DNA of 59,127 bases, taken from contig JBJELF010000060.1 in NCBI GenBank assembly GCA_051879015.1, forward strand, positions 1-59,127, in the 5' to 3' direction. Both the position numbers and the translations under genes were made by a program. A model generated the notes under the pieces. The model saw nothing but the letters and a program-made list of their open reading frames with translations, made no database searches and was not told the DNA's origin. Of this stretch, positions 9,341 to 16,631 are shown in pieces (the stretch's first letter is position 1; each line of letters opens with the position of its first letter). The DNA is from JBJELF01 sp051879015. Its GTDB lineage: Bacteria > Bacillota > Clostridia > Lachnospirales > Lachnospiraceae.

Positions 9341-9772
9341 ATGAGTTCAAAAACCAAAATAGTTGTACTCAAAAGTCGAGAATTGATTTATACCACCATC
9401 TTTCTCGCTCTCGCCATCTTTCTCATCGTCCTTCTCGTGATGATGTTTTGCCCCACCGAAGAAACTCCTTCCACCGAAACTTCTCTGTACATACCTGGCG
9501 TATACACCTCATCCCTCACACTAAATAATCAAGCACTTGATATTTCAGTATCTGTAGATGAAGATCATATTAATCAAATCCGCTTTGTGCAGCTTACAGA
9601 GGAAATCACCGCCATGTATCCCCTCATGGAAAGTGCCATGGACAGCATCGCAAATCAGATTGTGCTAACTCAATCGTTAGATAATATTTCTTACACCGAT
9701 GACATGAAATACACAGCTACCCTCCTTCTCGAGACTATTGAACAAATTCTCCAAAAGGCCCGAGTGAAATAA
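9341..9772 (+). CDS. Small membrane-anchored FMN_bind-like protein
   Basis: A 143-residue protein with one transmembrane segment (about 18-38) and an outside domain of about 95 residues. The pattern YIPGVYTSSLTLNN, then ISVSVDEDHINQIRFV, then TATLLLETIEQILQKA resembles the beta-rich FMN_bind fold. That fold normally takes covalent FMN on a Thr/Ser in a (S/T)GAT-type motif, and no such motif is obvious here. It could be a degenerate or non-flavinylated relative. ApbE, the enzyme that attaches FMN, is encoded about 10 kb away. SD AAGGAG lies just before the start. The gene stands alone between divergent addB and the convergent desulfurase. Confidence 0.6.
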   Translation: MSSKTKIVVLKSRELIYTTIFLALAIFLIVLLVMMFCPTEETPSTETSLYIPGVYTSSLTLNNQALDISVSVDEDHINQIRFVQLTEEITAMYPLMESAMDSIANQIVLTQSLDNISYTDDMKYTATLLLETIEQILQKARVK

Positions 9773-9773
9773 A

Positions 9774-9840
9774 ATGTGGGTCCCAAAGTCATACATTTCA
9801 TGCAAACATGAAATGTATGACCTTTTGACCCTAGTATCAT
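9774..9840. repeat. Palindromic repeat family A, copy 1
   Basis: An inner hairpin has arms CATACATTTCATG and CATGAAATGTATG around a 4-nt CAAA loop. It is flanked by GGGTC on the left and ACCTTTTGACCCTAGTATCAT-like sequence on the right. It lies in the convergent gap between the FMN_bind-like gene and the desulfurase, where it could also serve as a transcript end. Confidence 0.7.
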
Positions 9841-9843
9841 AAA

Positions 9844-10992
9844 TTATTCTATGACTTGAATTTGTGGTATGACACGACTTAAAATATCAGCGACCTGCTT
9901 TGCCTCCTCCATAGTGGTCTCCGATCCAATAGTCAGCCTCAATGACCCGCGCGCCAATTCTTCTGGCAGACCGATAGCCATCAGCACATGAGATGGAGCA
10001 TCAGAGCCCGCGGTGCATGCAGATCCAGAAGAAGCACAAACACCCTCCATATCTAACATAATCAGCAAGGTTTCTCCCTCAATTCCTGGAAAGCTAAAAT
10101 TCATGTTTCCCGGAAGCCGAGCTGTGCTGCTTCCATTGAGACGACTGTTGGGAATTTCATTTAAAATGCGTTCCGTCATATAACGTCGAATCTGATTCAT
10201 TCGATTCATGGCCTCTGCCATCTCCCTCATGGATTTTTCTGCTGCTACGCCCATTCCTATAATACCCGCTACATTTTCCGTACCAGGCCGCATATGATTC
10301 TCCTGACCGCCTCCATACATCAAAGGCTCTATCTTCACTCCATCACGCAAATACAAAAAGCCCGTCCCCTTCGGTCCATTAAACTTATGACCACTGGCGC
10401 TCAGCAAATCAACATTTAAAAAACGCACATCAATAGGAATATGTCCATAAGCCTGCACAGCATCCGTATGAAACAACACATTTTTTCTATGACACACAAT
10501 TCCCAGCTGGCGAATCGGCTCTATAGTTCCAATCTCATTATTTGCCATCATAACAGAGACAAGCACTGTATCAGGACGAATAGCCCGCTCAAGCTGTCTG
10601 GCCGAAATCAATCCATTTCTATCCACCGAGAGATAAGTCACTTCCCATCCACATTTCTCCAAATACTGACAAGTATGCAAAACTGCATGATGTTCAATAT
10701 TGGTTGTAATAATATGTCTTCCTTTCTCTTTCTGCGCCTCTGCAATACCACGCAAAGCCCAGTTATCTGATTCAGTGCCGCCTCCAGTAAAGTAAATTTC
10801 ATTCTCCGAAGCATTCAAGCTCTTTGCAATACTCTGCCTCGTTCGCTGTAATTCCTTTCGATTAGAAAGAGCAATTTGGTACACCGCCGATGGGTTTGCA
10901 AACTGCTCTCTCAAATAACCTGTCATTGCCTCCACCGCCTCCTTACACATGGGAGTGGTGGCTGCATGGTCCATATATATTAATTCGCTCAC
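9844..10992 (-). CDS. Cysteine desulfurase (NifS/IscS family)
   Basis: A PLP-dependent enzyme that moves sulfur from cysteine to an active-site cysteine persulfide for iron-sulfur clusters, thio-tRNA or other uses. Visible motifs are MDHAATTP near the start, the PLP lysine in SASGHKFNGPKGTG, and the catalytic cysteine in SSGSACTAGS, a class I (IscS/NifS) loop. The frame opens at an ATG at 11004, but that ATG overlaps GGAGG. The GTG at 10992 sits 5 nt after GGAGG and gives MSELIYMDHAA, so it is chosen, giving about 382 residues. No iscU, thiI or mnmA is adjacent, so the acceptor is not shown by context. Confidence 0.93.
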   Translation of the reverse strand: MSELIYMDHAATTPMCKEAVEAMTGYLREQFANPSAVYQIALSNRKELQRTRQSIAKSLNASENEIYFTGGGTESDNWALRGIAEAQKEKGRHIITTNIEHHAVLHTCQYLEKCGWEVTYLSVDRNGLISARQLERAIRPDTVLVSVMMANNEIGTIEPIRQLGIVCHRKNVLFHTDAVQAYGHIPIDVRFLNVDLLSASGHKFNGPKGTGFLYLRDGVKIEPLMYGGGQENHMRPGTENVAGIIGMGVAAEKSMREMAEAMNRMNQIRRYMTERILNEIPNSRLNGSSTARLPGNMNFSFPGIEGETLLIMLDMEGVCASSGSACTAGSDAPSHVLMAIGLPEELARGSLRLTIGSETTMEEAKQVADILSRVIPQIQVIE

Positions 10993-11067
10993 AGAAACCT
11001 CCATTCCACTGTCCCTTTGACAGCAAAGAAAAATCCTTCAACCAAAATCCAATGACTATTTCATCGA

Positions 11068-11155
11068 GACATGCTTTTTCATATGAGCATGACCCTTTGA
11101 CCCTAGTATTCTTTTACATACTATATGATATGATACCAAGGTCAAAAGGTTTCGT
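11068..11155. repeat. Palindromic repeat family A, copy 2 (composite)
   Basis: A right-end-type segment (GACCCTTTGACCCTAGTAT) is followed by a left-end-type segment in the opposite sense (ATGATACCAAGGTCAAAAGG). Together they make an inverted pair between pheA and the cysteine desulfurase. The inner hairpin is of the CATGCTTTTT variant also seen at 38357-38420. Confidence 0.6.
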
Positions 11156-11165
11156 TGCTGCAAAT

Positions 11166-12299
11166 TTAATAATTTCCCAAAATTTTTAAAATCAAAGCTT
11201 CCTGCTCAATACCATAAAGGGCATTTTTCACACCGGGATCCTCTAAGTTTCCCTCAATATCCACAAAAAAGCGATACTCCCAAGCACGATCTGCAATCGG
11301 ACGAGACTCAATCTTTGTCATATTGACCTGATTAAAAATAAAATGAGACAAAATATGATACAGAGAACCACTCTCATGAGGCAATTCAAAACACAGACTG
11401 ATTTTCTTTGCATTCTTACAGTAAATCTTCGATTTAGATACCACAATAAAACGAGTCGTATTATTCTTCTGGTCATTAATGGTATAATCTAAAATTTCCA
11501 GTCCATACAGCTTTGCAGCCATCTCACTGGCAATGGCCGCTTTCGTTCTATCCTTATATTCCAAAACCATGCGTGCGCTGGCCGCTGTATTATCTTTCTC
11601 AATACGCTCCCAGTCTGGATAGTTAGCCAAATAACCCTTGCACTGCATCAACGCCTGGATATGAGAATATACCGTCTTAATTTCTTCCTTCTTAGCTCCT
11701 GGAAGTCCCAACAAACAATGACTCACCGGCAGGTAACATTCTCCTACGATGGTATTGTTATAGCTGTCCAGCAAATCATAGACATCACCTACTTGACCAG
11801 CTTTCGAATTTTCGATAGGAAGCACCGCATAGTCTGCTCTTCCCTCTGCGACCTCCTTCATAGCGTCCTCCCACTGTCTCACATAATAGCAATCTACATT
11901 CTCTCCAAAGAACTGGACAGTAGCTGCATTACTATAAGCACCCTGCACTCCCTGATAAACGACACGAATATTGTCCATCTTCAGAGAATCGACCATCTGA
12001 AAGGGAAGAGTCTCACCTTTTCCTCTTTCCTGCATCTTTTTATATTGCAATTTTCTGCTGATTGCCATAATCTGGCTAAACAACTCATTGATTCCCTCTT
12101 TATTGAAGGCATCCGTAGCACTGGCACATAGAACCTGGAGTTTTTCCTTCTCCCGTTCTTTATCCAATACAGGCTTACCTACGCTGATTTTGTACTCTGC
12201 TACATCGCCACAAAGCAAATTTCTTTTTTCAAATAAATCTAAAATCTGTTTATCGATAACATCCAGCTCATCCCTTATCTTTTTTAAATCTAATTCCAT
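11166..12299 (-). CDS. pheA: Bifunctional chorismate mutase / prephenate dehydratase
   Basis: A 377-residue P-protein. An AroQ-type chorismate mutase (about 1-90, starting IRDELDVIDKQILDLFEKR) is followed by prephenate dehydratase (about 113-290, with VYQGVQGAYSNAA and the NNTTRFIVV catalytic region). A C-terminal ACT domain (about 298-377) contains the ESRP phenylalanine-binding signature. It converts chorismate through prephenate to phenylpyruvate for phenylalanine synthesis, and the ACT domain implies feedback inhibition by phenylalanine. AAAGGAA precedes the ATG. Other aromatic-pathway genes are not adjacent. No T-box was seen in the short upstream gap. Confidence 0.96.
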   Translation of the reverse strand: MELDLKKIRDELDVIDKQILDLFEKRNLLCGDVAEYKISVGKPVLDKEREKEKLQVLCASATDAFNKEGINELFSQIMAISRKLQYKKMQERGKGETLPFQMVDSLKMDNIRVVYQGVQGAYSNAATVQFFGENVDCYYVRQWEDAMKEVAEGRADYAVLPIENSKAGQVGDVYDLLDSYNNTIVGECYLPVSHCLLGLPGAKKEEIKTVYSHIQALMQCKGYLANYPDWERIEKDNTAASARMVLEYKDRTKAAIASEMAAKLYGLEILDYTINDQKNNTTRFIVVSKSKIYCKNAKKISLCFELPHESGSLYHILSHFIFNQVNMTKIESRPIADRAWEYRFFVDIEGNLEDPGVKNALYGIEQEALILKILGNY

Positions 12300-12368
12300 T
12301 TTAATTTATGTTCCTTTCTAATCCTCTTCCGCACTCGTTGATACAAAGTTCCCCAAAATTGACATTCC

Positions 12369-13214
12369 TTAACGATTATCTTGTCGTGTTGCTTCAACTG
12401 AAAATGTCAATTCCTGATACAACTGCTGCATTGTTTTTTTTGATATGGGATGACGCTTCCAACCTGCAATCTCTGCCATTGGTGCCAGCACAAAATCTCT
12501 CTTTTCCATCTCTGGATGAGGCACCACCAATCTCTCATCCCCGATAATTTCATCGTCAAACAGTAGAATATCCAAATCCAGTGTTCTCGGTCCCCAATGT
12601 ATCAAACGTACGCGGTGAGCCTCCTGCTCTATCCGCTGCAGCACATCCAATAATTCATGAGCTGTCAAAAGGGTGCGAATCTCCATAGCACCGTTTAAAA
12701 AATTGTCCTGTTCTACGCCGCCGTAGGGCAAGGTATCCATGTAAGAAGAAACTTGTCTGACCTGAATCAAGGGTTCCTCTCTTAAGCGAGCAACTGCCTG
12801 ATTTAAATATTCTTCTCTATCTCCCATATTAGAACCTAAGGCTACATAGGCGGTATGCCATCCCCGCTCTATTCTGACCGAAACCGTCTCCAGAGGCAAG
12901 CCAACGGGAGCCCAAGGTTTTTTCATTTCCAACGAAACTTTTTGCAGCAACTTCCATTTCAACAATAAGCTTTGTGCCAACTGCTCTGCTACTGTCTCAA
13001 TCAGCAAAAAGGTGTGTGTCTGCATATATTCCGTGATAAAAGCTGACACATCACCATAGTGAATGGATTTTGTCAAATTGTCCGTAAGACCAGCCTGACG
13101 CACATCTGTGTAGAGCACAACATCCACCACAAATTTCTGTCCAAGACGCTGCTCCTCCTCAAAAACTCCGTGACGTGCAAATACCTCTAAATTTTTAATT
13201 CGTATCTCATCCAT
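12369..13214 (-). CDS. folK: FolB-FolK fusion: dihydroneopterin aldolase / HPPK
   Basis: A 281-residue fusion. Residues 1-118 are dihydroneopterin aldolase (IRIKNLEVFARHGVFEEE). Residues about 122-281 are 6-hydroxymethyl-7,8-dihydropterin pyrophosphokinase, with YVALGSNMGDREEYL, YGGVEQDNFLNG and WGPRTLDLDILLFDD. It carries out two consecutive steps making the pterin donor for FolP. It lies downstream of folP, folE and folC in one folate operon. The start has only a weak SD (GGG about 9 nt away), which suggests expression depends on operon read-through. Confidence 0.95.
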   Translation of the reverse strand: MDEIRIKNLEVFARHGVFEEEQRLGQKFVVDVVLYTDVRQAGLTDNLTKSIHYGDVSAFITEYMQTHTFLLIETVAEQLAQSLLLKWKLLQKVSLEMKKPWAPVGLPLETVSVRIERGWHTAYVALGSNMGDREEYLNQAVARLREEPLIQVRQVSSYMDTLPYGGVEQDNFLNGAMEIRTLLTAHELLDVLQRIEQEAHRVRLIHWGPRTLDLDILLFDDEIIGDERLVVPHPEMEKRDFVLAPMAEIAGWKRHPISKKTMQQLYQELTFSVEATRQDNR

Positions 13215-13284
13215 TGTTTTATACCCATGTCCATCTGTAAGAATTCAACCGCATCTCATATCTTCAGCTGAATTATTTCTTTTA

Positions 13285-14091
13285 TCAGCTATTTCTCATT
13301 GCATCGACCATGATTGCCGCTCTCTTGTTCATCTTCACATTGTGTACTCGAATGATAGAGCAGCCTTTCATAATTCCCCACACCGTTGTGGCCAAGGTAC
13401 CCTCCTCCCGCTCGGTCACAGGAAGATTTAATGTCAAACCAATCATCGACTTGCGGGAGGTTCCCAAAAGCACCGGATATCCCAACTCTTTCAAGCGTTC
13501 CAGATGATTCATCAAAATCAAATTTTGCTCATAAGTCTTTCCAAAACCAATACCTGGATCTAAAATAATCTGACTATCCTGCACACCTGCTCTCTTTCCT
13601 ATCTCAACAGATTCCCGTAAATCACTCAGCACATCCTCCAGATAACGCTCATAAACCGCCTCTTTGCGATTGTGCATCACACAAACTGGCATACCTGACT
13701 TGGCCGCCAGTTTTGCCATCCCAGAATCATAGCGAAATCCCCAGATATCATTGAGCATATCTGCTCCTGCCTCCAGCGCTGCCCTTGCCACCTGGGACTT
13801 GTAAGTGTCGATAGACAGCGGAATATCAAATTCCTTTTTAATAGCAGAAATCACTGGCACTACGCGGCTGATTTCTTCTTCATCAGGCAAAAGTGTATAT
13901 CCTGGTCTGGTAGATTCACCGCCAATATCAATGATATCCGCACCGTCCTCAATCATTTCCTCCACATGCTTTAAAGCCACATCCTGATGATTCCACTTTC
14001 CGCCATCTGAAAAGGAATCCGGAGTGACATTCAAAATTCCCATAATATAAGTATTATGTTCTAAATCAAACATTTTTTTTCCTATTTTCAT
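13285..14091 (-). CDS. folP: Dihydropteroate synthase
   Basis: A 268-residue TIM-barrel enzyme that condenses hydroxymethyldihydropterin pyrophosphate with p-aminobenzoate; it is the sulfonamide target. Signature segments are ILNVTPDSFSDGG, DIGGESTRPG, DPGIGFGKTYEQN and LLGTSRKSMIG. Length is typical. It sits between folE and the folB-folK fusion on the same strand with short gaps. The SD is weak (AAGAAG), which fits an internal operon position. Confidence 0.97.
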   Translation of the reverse strand: MKIGKKMFDLEHNTYIMGILNVTPDSFSDGGKWNHQDVALKHVEEMIEDGADIIDIGGESTRPGYTLLPDEEEISRVVPVISAIKKEFDIPLSIDTYKSQVARAALEAGADMLNDIWGFRYDSGMAKLAAKSGMPVCVMHNRKEAVYERYLEDVLSDLRESVEIGKRAGVQDSQIILDPGIGFGKTYEQNLILMNHLERLKELGYPVLLGTSRKSMIGLTLNLPVTEREEGTLATTVWGIMKGCSIIRVHNVKMNKRAAIMVDAMRNS

Positions 14092-14131
14092 ATCGATACT
14101 TCTTTCTCTTTCTTAGTTTTCCTCAGCACGA

Positions 14132-14680
14132 TTACAGCATTCGGAAAATTCGGTCGGTCAACAGAGGATTCGTCTCAAATTCACCACGACAGACATAGGT
14201 CATGGTCTTAGTACCCGGCTTTTTTACACCTCTCATCGTCATACACATATGTTCCGCCTCAATCACCACCATCACACCTTTGGGCTGTAAATAATTCATC
14301 ATAGCATCCGCAATCTGTCCTGTCAGCTTTTCCTGAATCTGCGGTCTTCTTGCATAAACCTCCACCGCACGCGCTAATTTACTTAGTCCCGCAACCTTTC
14401 CGTCAGGAATGTAAGCAATATGGGCTTTTCCATAAAATGGAAGAAGATGATGCTCACACATGGAAAAAATAGGAATATCCTTCTCCAACACCATTTCCTG
14501 ATGCTCCGCTGTAAAGGTCTTACTCAAATGTACCGCCGCATCCTGCTCCAAACCACCGTAAATCTCCGTACACATGCGTGCAATGCGGTCTGGTGTCTCC
14601 AACAATCCTTCTCTGTCTGGGTCCTCTCCAATGCCTTCTAACATCAAGCGAACTCCCAACTTAATCTTTTCTAAATCCAT
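14132..14680 (-). CDS. folE: GTP cyclohydrolase I
   Basis: About 182 residues from the ATG at 14680, chosen because AAGGAG lies 8 nt upstream. The frame is open to 14707, but the upstream ATG has no SD and would add nine residues. Zn and active-site motifs are present: FSMCEHHLLPFYG, KLARAVEVYARRPQIQE and AEHMCMTMRGV. It catalyses GTP to dihydroneopterin triphosphate, the first step of folate synthesis. The 5' end overlaps the folC 3' end by 20 nt, indicating translational coupling. Confidence 0.96.
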   Translation of the reverse strand: MDLEKIKLGVRLMLEGIGEDPDREGLLETPDRIARMCTEIYGGLEQDAAVHLSKTFTAEHQEMVLEKDIPIFSMCEHHLLPFYGKAHIAYIPDGKVAGLSKLARAVEVYARRPQIQEKLTGQIADAMMNYLQPKGVMVVIEAEHMCMTMRGVKKPGTKTMTYVCRGEFETNPLLTDRIFRML

Positions 14681-15980
14681 CTTCCACACTCCTTCCTGCC
14701 GCCTCATACAGTTCCTTCATGAAAGATAGAGAACCGCAGGCGCATATCACACCTGTAGGCTGCACCTTTTCTTTGGCAGCCGCCAACGCTTCCGTCATCT
14801 TATGAGCTGCCATTACATCAATCTGTGGATTCATCTGGTTAATTTCCTGTTTTAATTTCTCTGCTGGCAGTGCCCGAGGACTGTCTGACTGAATCGTAAT
14901 CACTGTTCTGGCAAGTGGCAGCAAGATATGCAATATTTCTTGATAATCTTTATCCTGAAAAATCCCCATAATAAACACAATCGTTTGCTTCGGACAGCAA
15001 AATTCCAGAGAATGCCTCAGCTGCTCTGCTCCCGCGGGATTGTGAGCTCCATCCGCCACCAACAGCGGAAACTTGGCCAGCACTTCCATGCGTCCCGGCC
15101 ATCGAGTCTTTTTGACTCCTCTCAAAAAAACCTCCTCAGAAATCGCATATCCCTGCCCCTGCAGCACTCTCCAGACTTCCACAGCCACAGCTACATTCTC
15201 CTTTTGATAAACTCCCAAAAAAGGCAGTTCCATCTCCAATCCATGATACCGCACCAACAAATGAGGATTGTCTTGTCTGATCATTTTTATGATAAAACTC
15301 TCGCTCACCTTTGCAATCGTAAACGGAGCATTTTTTTCTGCACAATATCGGCTGACACAAGACATCACTTCACACTCCTGCTCATATAACACGACGGGAA
15401 TATTGTTCATCACAATACCTGTCTTATGACTCGCAATCTCTGTCAGCGTTTTTCCCAAAAACTTTGTGTGGTCCAGACTGATTGCCGTCAGCACCGCACA
15501 TACTTTGCGATTCATCACATTAGTAGCATCTTCATCGCCGCCCATGCCGCACTCAATAACCATGATATCACAATGTTCTTTCTGAAAATAGACAAACGCC
15601 AATGCAGTCTCCAACTCAAAGGAAGTAGCATAGCGGCCGCTCTCCTTCTTGAGCTGCTCATTGGCTTCCAATACCATTTCCAAACAGTCCGCTAATTTAT
15701 CTGTCGGCGCCCAGCCTCCATTGATGCGATACTGCTCCCGCCGGTCAAACAATGCCGGTGAGGAGTAAGCACCTGTTTTATAGCCCGCCTCTGTCAGCAC
15801 ACTAGACAACATAGCAAGGACAGAACCTTTTCCATTGGTGCCCGCAATGTGAACGCTTGGAATCTGATTTTGCGGATTACCCAAAAAATCCATTAATTTT
15901 CTCATACAGTCCAAACCAAGCACAATGCCGCTATGACAATGAACTGCCGCCAAATCCCATAAGCTTTGTAAATCAGCCAA
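14661..15980 (-). CDS. folC: Folylpolyglutamate synthase / dihydrofolate synthase
   Basis: A 439-residue Mur-ligase-fold enzyme that adds glutamate to dihydropteroate and folates. The P-loop is HIAGTNGKGSV (about 43-53), followed by IECGMGGDEDATN and LVADGAHNPAGAEQL. The start is an unusual TTG at 15980: the SD GAGGTGAT lies 6 nt upstream, while the nearby ATG at 15987 is out of frame and closes at once. It is the first gene of the folate cluster folC-folE-folP-folBK. Confidence 0.94.
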   Translation of the reverse strand: MADLQSLWDLAAVHCHSGIVLGLDCMRKLMDFLGNPQNQIPSVHIAGTNGKGSVLAMLSSVLTEAGYKTGAYSSPALFDRREQYRINGGWAPTDKLADCLEMVLEANEQLKKESGRYATSFELETALAFVYFQKEHCDIMVIECGMGGDEDATNVMNRKVCAVLTAISLDHTKFLGKTLTEIASHKTGIVMNNIPVVLYEQECEVMSCVSRYCAEKNAPFTIAKVSESFIIKMIRQDNPHLLVRYHGLEMELPFLGVYQKENVAVAVEVWRVLQGQGYAISEEVFLRGVKKTRWPGRMEVLAKFPLLVADGAHNPAGAEQLRHSLEFCCPKQTIVFIMGIFQDKDYQEILHILLPLARTVITIQSDSPRALPAEKLKQEINQMNPQIDVMAAHKMTEALAAAKEKVQPTGVICACGSLSFMKELYEAAGRSVEDGFRKD

Positions 15981-16187
15981 TATCCATCACCTCACTCCTA
16001 TTTCTATCACTTGCACTAGTCTACCATTTTTCTAAATCTTAGTCAACAACTGAAATATTGGGAGTCTGCGTTTTTGAATCGTTCCAATAAGATCGACCTC
16101 AGAGTAAAGCATAAAGTGAAAGGCAGTGGGCACAATAAAACTAAACTGATTTCATTACTTAAAAATTATTTTGCAAGGAGGAACTTT

Positions 16188-16631
16188 ATGGCTGCTTTGC
16201 GTGAAGCTGCTCGATGCAGTGTAGGAAATTTTGTGCGCTGTGGTGTAACAGGATGGTGTCTGGAGGTCATTTTTACAGGGATTCATTCTCTGTTTACTCA
16301 TGATTACTCCCTGTTTAGTCATACCTCACTTTTAATGTTTCCTATTTATGGTTTAGGTGCATTGATACATCCCTGTTCTCGATTGCTCAAGAAACAGAGT
16401 GCCTTTGTCCGCGGCATCTTTTATATGCTTTGCATCTTTGGAACAGAATATCTTTCTGGAAATTTCTTAAAAAAACGAGGAATTTGTCCTTGGGATTACA
16501 GCGATTCCCCACTCAACATCAACGGATTGATTCGCTTGGACTATGCACCTCTTTGGTTTGGTACAGGACTATTGTTTGAGCGCATGACAAAAGAAAAAAA
16601 TTATTCCGAATATCCTTCAATACTCCAATAA
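16188..16631 (+). CDS. Small multispanning membrane protein, putative ABC-transporter type IV (CmpB-like)
   Basis: 147 residues from the ATG at 16188, chosen because AAGGAGG lies 7-8 nt upstream; the frame extends further 5' without SD support. It has about four hydrophobic segments with conserved-looking GLGALIHPCSRLLKK, GTEYLSGNFLKKRG and CPWDYSDSPLNINGLIRLDY. The WDYS and NINGLI patterns match the family annotated as putative ABC-transporter type IV (PF06541), whose real function is unsettled. The last 31 bp overlap the 3' end of comEC on the other strand. Confidence 0.8.
   Translation: MAALREAARCSVGNFVRCGVTGWCLEVIFTGIHSLFTHDYSLFSHTSLLMFPIYGLGALIHPCSRLLKKQSAFVRGIFYMLCIFGTEYLSGNFLKKRGICPWDYSDSPLNINGLIRLDYAPLWFGTGLLFERMTKEKNYSEYPSILQ

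Noticed and set aside
12300..12368. Possible regulatory element between pheA and the folB-folK gene
   Set aside because: The 69-bp gap has no T-box features, paired stems or terminator that I could support.
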